DNA of 64,000 nucleotides from Amphibalanus amphitrite (Eukaryota > Arthropoda > Thecostraca > Balanomorpha > Balanidae), in assembly GCF_019059575.1 (NCBI RefSeq), contig NW_024881570.1, forward strand, positions 620,001 to 684,000, in the 5' to 3' direction. Of this stretch, positions 33,529 through 45,366 are shown piece after piece. The notes under the pieces are model-generated. The model worked only from the letters and a program-made list of their open reading frames with translations. It made no database searches and was not told the DNA's origin. Position numbers and translations under genes: made by a program. Numbering within the stretch: the first letter of the stretch is position 1; each line of letters starts with the position of its first letter.

Positions 33529-34751
33529 TTAACCCGCGCACCGACGGGGGTCTGTGCCAACTTAGAACCGACGGGGGGCGGATGACCCCTCTGAGATCTC
33601 GAGAACGAAGCAAGATAGCGACAAGCGGTAAACAACAACATGGGCTTCGCACGGACAAGGTCTACATGGCGGCGCTAGATATGGAGAGTTTTTCTCGAAT
33701 AACTTTCGAATTGGTCAAGCTAGGAACAAACTAAGGGCACCATCGTGATCCTCTCGTCAATCCACATCGAACCATATATATGTTGACCTCGAAAGGTCAA
33801 GGTCAAAGGTCAACCTCAGGTCACGTGACCTCGAGGTCATCATGTAGGTATATCATTCGATGCGCCTTGACGAGCTGAACACAATGAGACCATTTGCGCG
33901 GCTGTATCGTGTTCCTGTAAGGAGTTATTGGCAAAAAAAAACTTTGGTGACCTCTGATGACGTTACATGACCTTACAGCTGCCCAACAGCAAAACAGGCC
34001 TCAAGGTAGTGAAGGTTGATCGTATATGAAGTCATGCATGTATGGTATATATGGGGCCATTCTTACGCATTTTAGTGGAAAAAACAGGGAGTTGATTTTT
34101 CACCCATTGACTTATGATGGGGGTCGAGAAATTGACCTGACCTTTGGCCATCCATATCAAAATTCCGAGATATTCAAATTGTAGCTACCAATGACCTAAT
34201 AACATCCTCCGACTTTCAAAGAACTCCGTCATCTACTGTAGCTCTGACACGGTGACAAAGTTGCAAAAAAGTGCCTTGAGGTTGGGTCTAGAGATGTCAA
34301 TCGGATACCAATTTTTTGTTATACCGATACCAAACCGATACCAACTTGGTATTTGGTATTTCAATTTTCAAGGCGATTGCATTTGGTATTTTGTTGGTAT
34401 TATGAATCTTTACTAATGTAAAAGAGGCTGAGAATTTGGTAAAAAGTTGGTTTTTTCCTCATATTCCCAAGTCGGTTTGGTATCGGTATTTTTCCATGGA
34501 TATTGTTGGTATTTGGTTTAGTATCGGTATCACGATTTTCCATAATTGACATCACTAGTTGGGTCATTCAAAGTGACCTGGTGACCTGACCTTAAAAGTT
34601 AGGAGGTTCAAACTTGCACACCATGTGTAAAATTGATGAGGAAATAGTCAAAGCAAATTTCGCGGCGCTACGCGCCGCGGTCTTTTCGCTATTCGCGAAA
34701 AACCTCAGGGGTGCGGATAACCACCCCCCCCCCCGTCGGTGCGCGGGTTAA
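33529..34751. mobile_element. TTAA element T3, interrupted by a hAT MITE
   Basis: Ends CCCGCGCACCGACGGGG and GTCGGTGCGCGGG within TTAA sites. The interior is collinear in reverse with 13038-14032. It carries AGGTCACGTGACCT at 33818-33831. A 269-bp hAT-type element interrupts it at 34289. Confidence 0.85.
34289..34557. mobile_element. hAT-type MITE, duplication GTTGGGTC
   Basis: Ends TAGAGATGTCAAT and ATTGACATCACTA with GTTGGGTC on both flanks (34281-34288 and 34558-34565). The interior is made of GGTATT/AATACC words. T3 copies at 13038 and 43898 keep the uninterrupted GTTGGGTC. Confidence 0.85.
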
Positions 34752-34899
34752 ACCGGGCGATTCGGTTCAGCAGTTTATTGGAAAAGCAGATACGTGGCAA
34801 ATGACAGGCTTATCTTAGGTACATTCATAGAATGACATTGAAGCGGCAAATTTCACTCTACATGCGTCAGACGGCTTATTGTACACTCGCACCTATATC

Positions 34900-35853
34900 C
34901 TAGATGCTATTCCGCAATATCCACAACACGTACATGGAGACCTTTGTATAGATGCCCGGATAATTCGGGTTACCGCAGCCGAGCCCTGTGGAGACGACTC
35001 CGATCACCTGGTAGCGGCGCTCTATCCCAGTGGTTCTGTACACCAGAGGCCCTCCCGAGTCGCCCTGACACGCGTCCTTGGACGTTCCGTCGGCGCTGTT
35101 GGCGCACAGTTTGGTGCCCTGAAATCCGCCGGGGAAATCGCGGTCGAACGTCAACAGGTGCTCATACGCCTGCTCGCAGCGGCTGACGTTGACCACGCGC
35201 AGCCGCGCCTCGTGCAGCACGCGCGACACCTTGCCCTGGAACTCTGTGTGCCCCCAGCCGGCCAGGTCGACCGGCCGGCCCGTGTGGTCCGCATGGCCCG
35301 GCGGCAGGCAGGCCGGCTTTATCTGCCGGCTGATGGGCACCGGCCGGCCCAGGTGCAGCAGCGCCAGGTCGTTGTGCTTCCGCCGGTAACGCGGGTGGAC
35401 GACGATGCGCGCCACCGGCACGTTCACGTGTTTTCCATCGCGCGTCGTCGAGAGGTCGTACTCGCCGAGGCGGACCTTGAGGTCTGCCGGCTGCCGGCCG
35501 TCCACGCAGTGGGCCGCCGTCAGCACGGTGCGGGCCGAGATGAGCGTGCCGCCGCACGTCCAGCGGCGCTGTCCGTTGACCCGCTCTCCGAGCAGAGCCA
35601 TCCACGGCCAGCGGCCCTGCTCGAGCTCGGCCGTCTGGCCGTTGATCTCGAGGGAGCGGCGGCGGCGGCGGCGGCGGGGGAAGAGCTGTGACAGCGGGTA
35701 GCAGACGTCCTGCGGCAGCACCACGTCACCGCACTCGGGCACCAGCTGCCAGTCGCTCCAGCGCTGGAACAGCTTGGGGCCGCGCGCCGCCCGGGTGGCG
35801 GCCGTCAGCGCCAGCACCAGCGCCAGCGCCAGCGCCGCGCCCGCGGGCGTCAT
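34900..35853 (-). CDS. Secreted trypsin-like serine protease 2, intronless
   Basis: A 317-residue S1-family protease, paralogue of 17134-18099. Residues 1-23 form a signal peptide; the propeptide has Cys41 and Cys51 and a run of seven arginines (60-66). The triad is intact: H115, D162, S266; pocket Asp260 predicts Arg/Lys specificity. The canonical IVGG is replaced: after the arginines the sequence reads SLEINGQ before GRWPW, so the residue that should insert its new amino terminus beside the Asp before Ser266 is not obvious. The polyarginine could be cut by a furin-like or trypsin-like enzyme, giving a Ser or Leu start. It is one GC-rich exon on the minus strand. A TATA-like box lies 190 bp upstream. 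No clip domain was recognised. Confidence 0.92.
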   Translation of the reverse strand: MTPAGAALALALVLALTAATRAARGPKLFQRWSDWQLVPECGDVVLPQDVCYPLSQLFPRRRRRRRSLEINGQTAELEQGRWPWMALLGERVNGQRRWTCGGTLISARTVLTAAHCVDGRQPADLKVRLGEYDLSTTRDGKHVNVPVARIVVHPRYRRKHNDLALLHLGRPVPISRQIKPACLPPGHADHTGRPVDLAGWGHTEFQGKVSRVLHEARLRVVNVSRCEQAYEHLLTFDRDFPGGFQGTKLCANSADGTSKDACQGDSGGPLVYRTTGIERRYQVIGVVSTGLGCGNPNYPGIYTKVSMYVLWILRNSI

Positions 35854-36041
35854 GGCCAGCCTCCTGGGGGCGACTGGTGCCGGCCGGCGGCACCCTCGGC
35901 ACCCAAACCGGCGCGGAAAGTCGCCGCCGGGTCACGGAAACAGACGGCCACAACCGGACACACAAGGCCACCGGGGCGCGACCCTCGGCCTTTGTGTCGT
36001 CTTCATTATGTGAACCGTCATGTGCGGTTTGATGTCTACCG

Positions 36042-36050
36042 TTATATATA
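36042..36050 (-). promoter_or_regulatory. TATA box candidate for protease 2
   Basis: On the minus strand TATATATAAC lies about 190 bp before the start codon at 35853. It is the only strong TATA-like run between the gene and the next repeats. Start site not determined. Confidence 0.45.
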
Positions 36051-36803
36051 GGTAACCAGGCCAAAAAGAATGGGGACATAATGCATCCAGGGATTCCTTG
36101 AGTACGTATGAGGACTGAGATGTGTTAATCCTCTTTATTTACTTGACTACACAACTGTTTGTACTTTTCAGTCTCCTGTTGGTTAGTTTGTCATAATCAG
36201 TTGTGCAATTTTCGAGGAAAACAATGCTTGATATGCTCGTTATCACAAGAAATTCGGGGACTGAAAACTTCCTCGAACTCATCAACTACATTCTCCGATA
36301 TGTATAACCACACCGTCAACTTTCGTTGATGCTCAGTCTGACTGCAAACTGGACAAGGTGTCATGATGGAGTGACTGAAGTGAAACCTCGCTACATTTGG
36401 CGTGGGAAGTCAGTAGTCGTCAGTTAGGTATTTAGCAACGTATTGGCCTGAAAAGAGCCGTCACGGACCAACTTCTTATTGGGACATCTCACACATTGCC
36501 CCCAAAGACGGTAAATAACTTTTGAAAATACCCATCTCCAATGTTAGTGTTTTATGAACCAAGATTTTGCAAGGGATCTGATGGTGTGGTTCTCGCATTC
36601 TGAAAAACTTCCAGGAGAATTTTACTTCCTATATCTCTGGTATGGATGGGACTTGAGCCGTATTTTACTTTGAACTCTTTGCATCTACGCCCCAAATGAA
36701 TTTAATCAGCATGAAGAGGATTGAAGATGGGGGTATTTCCCGTAGAAACCCGTCTTCTGCTAGCGTAAGACGGGTTCCTGACTGGGTTAGATTAAGACCT
36801 TCC
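36051..36803. other. Spacer between protease 2 and a T2 fragment
   Basis: No open frame with recognisable domain and no clear repeats, apart from a short ACCCGTCTT...AAGACGGGT hairpin near 36749-36776. Confidence 0.4.
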
Positions 36804-37202
36804 TTAACCCGCGCATGAGTGGGGCATTTTCCATAACGCGAGTGGCTGGGGAGGGGCTCTCCAGAGCCCCCCCCCCCCCTATTTCCGAAACCACTGGGCT
36901 GATCGTCAAAATTCAACGGGGTCTGATAGCCCTGAAAAAGCTGTCGAAGGAAACCGATTTTCATTGATCTCGAGGTCACCGATGACGTCACAGGTCAGAC
37001 CAAAGCAAAAATTATCAGCATTTTTGCTAACAATTTAGGCTCTGAGTTCTGACCGCCGGCTGAAAGTCCGATCAGGCTCATTTTTGCTTTACGCATTCCT
37101 TAATATATGCTTTGCATACCCTGAGGGTACCGAACTTTTACTTTGATTTTTTTCAGGTCGAGGCCAGGTCATCTTAGGTCACGAAAATTGTATATCATGT
37201 AT
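36804..37202. mobile_element. TTAA element T2, left half
   Basis: Starts with TTAACCCGCGCATGAGTGGG, a G-run/C-run hairpin, then T2-like interior. Cut off by the 65-bp interspersed repeat. Confidence 0.65.
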
Positions 37203-37267
37203 CGCTCATACTCAGAAATTTCCGTTAATCTAAGGAAAGACTACGCTCGCTTCGCTCGCTCCGTAAC
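37203..37267. repeat. 65-bp interspersed repeat, copy 2
   Basis: Near-identical to 6423-6487. A shorter related piece with GCTCGCTTCGCTCGCTCCGT lies at 37340-37360. Confidence 0.7.
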
Positions 37268-37723
37268 TAAAGTGCATACTACAGTGCATACACTGCATAC
37301 AGTGCATACTCCAGAAATTTCCATTATTCAGAATCTCCGCTCGCTTCGCTCGCTCCGTAATGATGTCAGCTCGCGAAATACGCTAGTAGCGTGCTAGCAG
37401 CGTCCGTGAAACAGGTCCCAGATATGCAGATAATAGACCGTCTAAGAACCGGTTCCACGTGGTGCCCCTTCCATATCCGGGGCAGAACAACCATAGCAAA
37501 CCTCGAGCAGCAGACTTACCTTAGTGGCATCGGTGGTGTGCGAATAACATCAGTGCTCTTTAGCTCAGTCAAGAGATACAACGAGAAAGGCGTGTGAAGG
37601 GAGGGGAGCTAGTCAAAAGGTCCAGGTCAGGCCACTAAGGCACGACAACGAGAAACGACGAGACTACTAGACACGACAAGATCATATCGAGCAGACCCTT
37701 CAACTCTTCGCCCTCAAGTTGCG

Positions 37724-40700
37724 ATGTCTCCCCGCCCTACAGTTCTGCTCCTGGCAGCAGTCAGCATAGTCTCTGCCCAGCTGCAGCTGACCATTCTACA
37801 CAACAACGACGTCCACTCGTATTTCGACCCCGTGGAAGCCAGCACAGCTGCCTGCCGTGACCCCAACGACCCCGCGAGACCCTGTTACGGCGGCATTGGG
37901 CGGCTCGTCAGCGCCGTCAAGGCAATAAAGGAACAGACGCCCAATACCTTGGTGCTGTACGGTGGCGACATCTTCCAGGGTTACTTGTACTACACACTCT
38001 TCAAATGGAGAGTGGTGGTGGACATGATGAATTTAGTGCCGTACGATGCCATGGCGCTGGGAAATCACGAATTCGACGATGGTCTGGACGGCCTCTTACC
38101 GTACCTGGATGGGATCAATCATCAGCAGCTCTGCACAAATATCGATTTCGGTCCGCTGGCATCGCCCACAACTGACAAGTGCCTCTCCAGTGTCGTGCGG
38201 GAGATCGGAGGACACAAAGTCGGTGTCGTGGGCTTCACGACACCAGAGACGAGGGCCATTTCCAACCCACCTCCCGCCATCGAGTTCCTGGATGAGGTCA
38301 CGTCACTGCGCTCGGAGACAGCCAAGCTGAAGGCACAGGGTGTCAACATCATCATTGCCGTGGGGCACTCCGGCTACGAACGGGAAAAGGAGATGGCGGA
38401 ACAGCTGGAAGATGTGGATGTCATCATCGGAGGTCACTCAAACTCGCTGCTTTACACGGGAGTGGCGCCGGACGGTGACCACGTTACCGGACCTTATCCC
38501 ACCGTGGTCCGTCAGCCCTCCGGCCGGTCTGTACTTGTCGTTCAGGCCTACAAGTACGGCAAGTACCTGGGGTTGCTGAACGTCACCTTTGACAGTAACG
38601 GAGAGGTGGCTGACTGGAGTGGGAACCCCATACGACTGGAGGGGAAGCAGGATCATGAGGCGGAAGCTGTGCTGCAAGGGTATAAGGATCAGATTTCGGA
38701 GTACGAGCGTGAAGTCATTGGCACAACATTGGTACAGCTCGCCTGCACTGATGGCCGCAGCGAGTGTAGCCTGGGAAATCTGATCACTGATTCGCTGGTG
38801 CGTGCACTGCTGGCGCCGTCTGCAGGTCAGTGGAGCCAGGTGTCTGCCGCCGTCATCAACACGGGCGCAATTCGCTCTCGGCTGGCGCCGGGGAACATCA
38901 CACTCTCCGACGTGCTCAACATCCAGCCCTTCGGCAACACCATCAGACTGGTGACCCTCTCCGGCGAGACGTTGCGGCAGATGTTTGAACACTCTGCGCT
39001 TGGTGGAGGGGGTTTTCTGCAGGTGTCCGGTTTTCGAGTGACCTACAACATGGACTGCCCCGTGGGAATTCGTTTGCTACGCCTGGAAATCGTCTGCACT
39101 GACTGTCTGGTGCCTCGTCTGGAGCCGGTGCGTGCCAGGGGTGAAAAATTGTATCGTTTTGTCGTTGTCGACGACAACCGAGAAGACGATCTTATGGCGA
39201 CCACGCGCAGCGCCTGAACTGATTAACTCCTTCCGCTTAGTGCGGTTAGAAGCGCACAATCCATCCGCCTCTGCCCACGCAACCCAATCACCTCTGCCCA
39301 CGCAAACTATTCTCTGTCCCTCCCCATCACATCGACTCGCAGTTCTCGAGTCCGTTACCTCCCGTACGCGGCGGCATCCCAGTGGAAAATTTCCTGGTAG
39401 CTACAGACATATTCCAACTCCCCGTAGCTATTTAGTATATACTGCGTCGTTCGACCATCGTTCGGACCGCCGATCGGCGACCCTCATAAAGACGACCAAT
39501 GGCATACCAAGTGGTCGCCGTGGTTGTCCGCTGGCAACACGTGTCTGGCAAATCTGGTACATTCCAGGACTCGGCCGGCCCCTGCCCGCACCCTTCAGCG
39601 CCGCCCCCGGCCGGCGGCCAGTTAGCATCCCCTCTAATCCGCCGGGGGTGCGGCTAATTGTGGGCTACGCTTTTGCGAAACTGCCAAGTTTGGCAGCCCA
39701 ACTCGACCAAAGCGAAATACGCCTAGAACCATCCTGGTAACCTGTCAGACCGACTCAGAACGACTCAAACTGACTCAGACCGACTCAACCGACTCAAATC
39801 GATTCCGATCGACTCAGACAGACTCAGAACGACTCAGGCAGACTCAAACCGACTCAGGCAGACTCAAACTGACTCGACCGACTCAACCGACTCAAATCGA
39901 TGCCGATCGACTCAGACATACTCAGAACGACTCAGACAGACTCAGGCAGACTCAAACAGACTCAGGCAGGCTCAAACCGACTCAGGCAGACTCGACCGAT
40001 TCCGATCGGCTCAGACCGACTCAGATAGACTCAGAACGACTCAAACTGATTCAGACCGACTCAACCGACTCAAATCGTTTCCGATCGACTCTGACAGACT
40101 CAGGCGGACCCAGGCAGACTCAAACTGACTCGACCGACTCAAACCGATTCAGATGGACTCAGACCGACTCAGATCGACTCAAACTAACTCAGACCGACTC
40201 AACCGACTCAAATCGATTCAGATCGACTCAGACAGACTCAGAACGGCTCAGACAGACTCAGGCAGACTCAAAACGACTCAGGCAGAATCTAACTGACTCG
40301 ACCGACTCAAACCGATTCAGATAGACTCAGATAGACTCAGAATGACTCAGACCGACTCAACCGACTCAAATCAATTCCGATCGACTCAGACAGACTCAGA
40401 ACGACTCAGACATACTCAGGCAGGCTCAAACCGACTCAGGCAGACTCAGAATGACTCGACCGACTCAATCCAATTCAGATCGACTCAGACCGACTCAATC
40501 TGACTCAGGCCGACTCAAGCGACTGAAATCGATTCCGATCGACTCAGACAGACTCAGAATGACTCAGACAGTCTGTGAGTCTGTCTGAGTCAATCGGAAT
40601 CGATTTGAGTCGGTTGATTCGGTCTGAGTCAGTTTGAGAGTCGTTCTGAGTCTATCTGAGTCGGTCTGAGTCGATCTGAATCGGTTTGAGTCGGTCGAGT

Positions 40701-43148
40701 CAGTTTGAGCCTGCCTGAGTCGGTTTTAGTCTGCCTGAGTCCGCCTGAGCCTGTCTGAGTCGATCGGAATCGATTTGAGTCGGTTGAGTCGGCCAGAACG
40801 ACTCAGACCAACTCAACCGACTCAAATCAATTCCGATCGACTCAGACAGACTCAGAACGACTCAGACAGACTCAGGCAGACTCAAACCGACTCAGGCAGA
40901 CTCAAACCGACTCAGGCAGACTCAGAATGACTCGACCGACTCAAACAGATTCAGATCGACTTAGACCGACTCAGTCTGACTCAGACCGACTCAACCGACT
41001 CAAATCGATTCCGATCGACTCAGACAGACTCAGAACGACTCAGACAGTCTGTGAGTCCGTCTGAGTCGATCGGAATCGATTTGAGTCGGTTGATTCGGTC
41101 TGAGTCAGTTTGAGAGTCGTTCTGAGTCTATCTGAGTCGGTCTGAGTCGATGAAGTCAGTTTGAGTCTGCCTGAGTCGGTTTGAGTCTGCCTGAGTCCGC
41201 CTGAGTCTGTCTGAGTCGATCGGAATCTATTTGAGTCGGTTGAGTCGGTCTGCGTCAGTTTAAGTCCTTCTGAGTCTACCTGAGTCGGTCTGAGTCGATC
41301 TGAATCGGTTTAAGTCGGTCGAGTCAGTTTGAGTCTGCCTGAGTCGTTCCGAGTTTGTCTGAGTCGATTGGAATCGAATTGAGTCGATTGAGTCTGTCTG
41401 AGTCAGTTTGAGTCGTTCTGAGTCTATCTGAGTCGGTCTGAGTCGATCTGAATCGGTTTGAGTCGGTCGAGTCAGTTTGAGTCTGCCTGAGTCGGTTTGA
41501 GTCTATCTGAGTCTGTCTGAGTCATTCTCAGTCTGTCTGAGTCGATCGGAATCGATTTGAGTTGGTTGAGTCAGTCTGAGTCAGTTTGAGTCGTTCTGAA
41601 TCTATCTGAGTCGGTCCAAGTCGATCTGAATCGGATTGAGTCGGTCGAGTCAGATTGAGTCTGCCTGAGTCGGTTTTAGTCTGCCTGAGTCGTTCTGAGT
41701 CTGTCTGAGTCGATCGGAATCGATTTGAGTTGGTTGAGTCTGTCTGAGTCAGTTTGAATCGTTCTGAGTCTATCTGAGTCGATCTGAATCGGTTTGAGTT
41801 GGTCGAGCCAGTTTGAGTCTGCTGAGTCGGTTTGAGTCTGCCTGAGTCGTTCTGAGTCTGCCTGAGTCGATAGGAATCGATTTGAGTCGGTTGAGTCGAT
41901 CTAAGTCAGTTTGAGTGGTTCTGAGTCTATCTGAGTCGGTCTGAGTTGGTACGTTATCTTCTCCTACCCGGTGACGTCACAGCATGCGTCGGCTTGGCAC
42001 GGCCGCCACAGGTGGGGTGCGGCTAATGGTGGTATCTCGCTTTGGTCGAGTTGGGCTGCAACTTGGCGGTTTCGCAAAAGCGTAGCCCACAATTAGCCGC
42101 ACCCATCCGCCGGGGCTCCTTTTGTGACGTCAAAACCCACCCCGGTGGCGCCTGGGGGTAGGTCCGCGGCGGGAGATCTTGAGTGGGACCGTGTCAGTGC
42201 CGGTAATGTTTTGGTGAGGCCAGTGAGGCCGAGGGGAGGGCACGCCATGTCATGCCTACGAGGATATGGTGGCTTAGGACTTCAGAGGTCGAGGAACACG
42301 GATCGTCGGACAATTGAGCCTGACGGCTGAGCGCCCTCGCTATCAAAAAGGAGCGGAATTATAATATATTCGCACGCAGGGTACGTGGCGTCTGCACGAC
42401 TGAAGTGTACCAACTTGAGCACGTTTTGTTCAAAGGTGAGTGGAAGTCGACCAGTGGCACCGTCGAAGGGTCACCGAAAGGGTCAAAAGGGCTGTCTAAT
42501 CTTTTCCGCGGCGCTGTACAGCTCTATATAATTGCGTTCCCGAGTTGTGCGCCGGTGTTAAAAAAAACATATACTGAGAGGCAATATCTTTCATGACCTC
42601 CGGTGACCTGACCTTTGACTTAGCCTATAAAACGAATGTCATATTTTCGCCCTTATTTTGGACGTTCTTTCGAATGCCGTTTACTGCTTGTCACTACGTG
42701 ACCCAGGATCCGAGTTACGAGGGGTGTTTGAAAGGGCGGGGTGTTTGACCCCCCCCCCTTAATCTCGTAAAAGGGCGGGGTGTTTGACCCCCCCCCCTCC
42801 CGAGCAGGGCGTGGAAATCAAGGACCCTCAGCGGGGCGCGGGTTAGACATCTTGAGTTGACAACCAAATAAGCCCGTTTTCCTTTGGACGACAACCACCG
42901 AAACACTTTTTCCAGCCCTGGTGCGTGCTGAAAACACCTACCGAGTCCTCATGTCAAATTACCTTACCGGGGCTGGGGATGGCTATGACATCATCAGAGA
43001 CAACAAGATCGAAGAGTTGAATACGGGTTTGCTGGACGTGGATCTAATGCGTAACCACATCGAGCAATTCTCCCCCGTCATCTCCGGCATCGAGAGCCGG
43101 CTGGTGTTCGAGACGAACTTCACGTCCCGCTGTGGGGTCAACCCCTAG
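37724..43148 (+). CDS. Secreted 5'-nucleotidase/apyrase, two exons
   Basis: Model: exons 37724-39140 and 42916-43148 (GT donor, TTTTTCCAG acceptor, phases agree), ~549 residues, the usual family length. It hydrolyses extracellular nucleotides at phosphate ester bonds. Residues 1-18 form a signal peptide. The N-terminal metallophosphatase domain has HNNDVH (26-31), GGDIFQG with D82, GNHEFD (N114, H115), GHSGY (H215) and GGHSN (H238), the metal ligands and catalytic His/Asn. The C-terminal domain has GNLITDS, INTGAIRS and PFGNT (F403); the last exon supplies GDGY (~Y496), and F403 and Y496 match the two aromatics that stack the base. The tail ends at GVNP with no hydrophobic GPI signal, so the enzyme is probably secreted, as in arthropod salivary apyrases. 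Caution: exon 1 also reads on to a stop at 39217 with a second YRFVV strand, so the 3' structure has an alternative. The intron is 3.8 kb and transposon-filled. Confidence 0.85.
39646..42104. mobile_element. DNA element with ~90-bp inverted ends, 9-bp duplication
   Basis: Ends start GGGTGCGGCTAATTGTGGGC and continue as near-perfect inverted repeats for about 75-90 bp. ATCCGCCGG flanks both sides (39637-39645 and 42105-42113). A 9-bp duplication with long ends suggests a Mutator-like (MULE) non-autonomous element. The interior is almost entirely the GACTCA minisatellite. It sits in the apyrase intron. Confidence 0.8.
39750..41955. repeat. GACTCA/TGAGTC minisatellite with orientation switches
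   Basis: Units of about 10-11 bp of the type GACTCAGACC, GACTCAAACC. Orientation switches near 40570, 40795 and 41045, giving large inverted arms. Many units contain the 7-bp TGACTCA/TGAGTCA, the AP-1/GCN4-type consensus. Confidence 0.92.
42575..42848. mobile_element. TTAA element, T2-like right end
   Basis: TGACC-rich tail, a doubled G-run/C-run hairpin (GGGCGGGGTGTTTGACCCCC, twice), then CAGCGGGGCGCGGG and a mutated TTAG. Left part missing. Lies in the apyrase intron just before the last exon. Confidence 0.6.
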
Positions 43149-43897
43149 CACTAGTCTGCGCCATTATCACGGACCTCTCTGCGGGCTCGACAAGGGCGAG
43201 GACCATTGAGTGAAGAGCAGAGCACTTTGCGTCATTACAGGTGTGCAGTGACTGTGTCTTGATGTGGCGCTTATAACAACAAGATGCATTATAAAGGAAA
43301 CGCTACAAGCTAACCGAACATATCTGCTATTCTGTAGTTATTGTATGTGTAATACCTATCCATGTTGTCCTGTCTTATACATTTAGACACTTGCGTGTAA
43401 AAAAAGGGATCTAATGCCCGCATGAATGCTGTTTCTCCAATCGCAGCTAGCTCAGGACGAATGAACGGTGGCGTTGTCGGCGAGGAGAGGAGCGTCTTGC
43501 TTGGGCTGTTTTAGGCCGCTTTGCCCGAGGGCATCTTGCAATTTCTTTAGTAGTCTGCTCACTGTGCAACAGTATGTGATAATTATTTTTGATCTCTTTT
43601 TAAGACAGTTTACACTGACTACCCTATGCGGTATGCCAGATCCAGAACACCGATAGCATTGACCTTCCTTATCGGCTTCTGCATCTTTGCCTTTTAGGAA
43701 GGACTTCTCGGCCATCTCTTTTGTCTCTTGATCATATGAACATACACCCAGCATTACTCGAAGGTCACTAGGCAATCGAAGGTCTCTGCAATGTCCTAAA
43801 AGTCATAGTTTTCTACTCGAACTAGGTCAAGACCAAGATTCTTACAGATAGTCAAGGACTCAAGACACACTGTTCTCTTGAACAAACGCGCAACGTA
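43149..43897. other. 3' flank of the apyrase gene
   Basis: Includes the expected 3' untranslated region. A minus-strand frame at 43452-43775 has APLLADNATVHSS, weakly reminiscent of a DDE-transposase block, but its other motifs were not found. Confidence 0.35.
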
Positions 43898-44530
43898 CAA
43901 AGGTTGACCTCAGGTCACGTGACCTCGAGGTCATCATGTATATCATTCGATGCGTCTTGACGAGCTGAACACAGTGAGACCATCCGCACGGCTGTATCTT
44001 GTTCCTGTACGGAGTTATTGGCAAAAACCTTTGGTGACCTTTGATGACGTCACATGACCTTACAGCTGCCCAACAGCAAAACAGGCCTCAAGGTAGTGTA
44101 CATGAATTCAAGTATGGTATATGGGGCCATTCCGACCCGTTTTAGTGGTAAAAACAGGGAGCTGATTTTCCCCCATTGACTTATAATGGGGAGGTCGAGA
44201 AATTGACCTGACCTTAGGTCATTGATATCAAAATTCCGAGATATACAAATTGTAGCTACTAATGACCTAATAACATCCTGCGACTTTCAAAGGCCTCCGA
44301 CATCTACTGTAGCTCTGGCACGGTGACAAAGTTGCAAAAAAGTGACTTGAGGTTGGGTCATTCAAAGTGACCTGGTGACCTGACCTTAAAAGTTAGGAGG
44401 TTCAAACTTGCACACCATGTGTAAAATTGATGAGAGAATAGTCGTATCAAATTTCGCGTTTTCCCGCTATTCGCGAAAAACCTCAGGGGGCGGATATTCA
44501 CCCCCCCCCCCCCGTCGGTGCGCGGGTCAA
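43898..44530. mobile_element. TTAA element T3, right part
   Basis: Collinear with the right part of 33529-34751 without the hAT insertion. Ends GTCGGTGCGCGGG then TCAA (mutated TTAA). AGGTCACGTGACCT lies at 43912-43925. Confidence 0.75.
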
Positions 44531-45366
44531 AAGCACGTTTGTTGCTTTTTCAACCTTTTTTACCCAAGCTTTACATGTGCCATGTTTATCATGCCCGGCG
44601 TAAGCTTAAAGCATCCAGCGATACGAACGTCACAGGCACAGGAACGTCAACGTCAAAGATAAAGATCCCGAGTTGACCGCTTGGTCTCATCTACGATGTC
44701 TATAAATAGTTGCATTTTCTGGACTTATGGAACAACCATCTTGGAACGTGTCTTGTAAAAGCAGTTCAGAGGGTATTTATCTAAACTCTGATATCAAGAC
44801 ATTCTTTCGTGCTTTCATATCGCAGGGATTTGCGTCACCATGCACCAAACTGCACGATGTTATTTGATTAGAGATAGCATCGGCGAATAAGAGGTAAACT
44901 GTGGCAAACGCTGTTTTCACACGGTCTTCTCCGCTCCGTCCCTGCCTTTATACCGTTACTGTCTCGGCGCCATGGCCGTCAATGTCAGTCCGTGCGGGGG
45001 TGGTGCAACCGACATGGTCACCCTCAGCTGGCGGTTTTGCAACATCGCGCTTCAGAAAGAACAGTTGCTAGGTCCGGGAACTAGAAAAAAATGTTCCTGT
45101 GAGGGAACGATCAAACCATTAGCTTCTTGCTGCATGTCGCAAGGATAGGTTGTGCTATAAAATATAATATAATTGGTTATGCTATGCCTATGCAATTTTA
45201 GCTATTGTTTATGTTAGGCACAGCTTTTCATATAGGTATCAATGTGGAATAATGCCTCGTGCTCATCCGACCCAACCTTTCATCCATTTCAGGTCACTAA
45301 GAATAATTTTATCGGCGTTGTGTTTCATGTTCTTTGACAGGTAGGCGAAGTCTGGGTGAAGTCTTA
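44531..45366. other. Spacer without recognised gene
   Basis: Mixed AT-rich sequence. Short frames without domains. Nothing assigned. Confidence 0.4.

Noticed and set aside
34879-35691. 270-residue plus-strand open frame
   Set aside because: Antisense shadow of protease 2, whose minus-strand product has an intact catalytic triad and signal peptide.
39132-39740. 202-residue plus-strand frame after apyrase exon 1
   Set aside because: Begins inside the exon in another frame and runs into a transposon terminus; no domain.
43452-43775. Minus-strand frame with ADNATVHSS as a possible DDE transposase
   Set aside because: Only one weak motif; no second acidic block, terminal repeats or splice signals.
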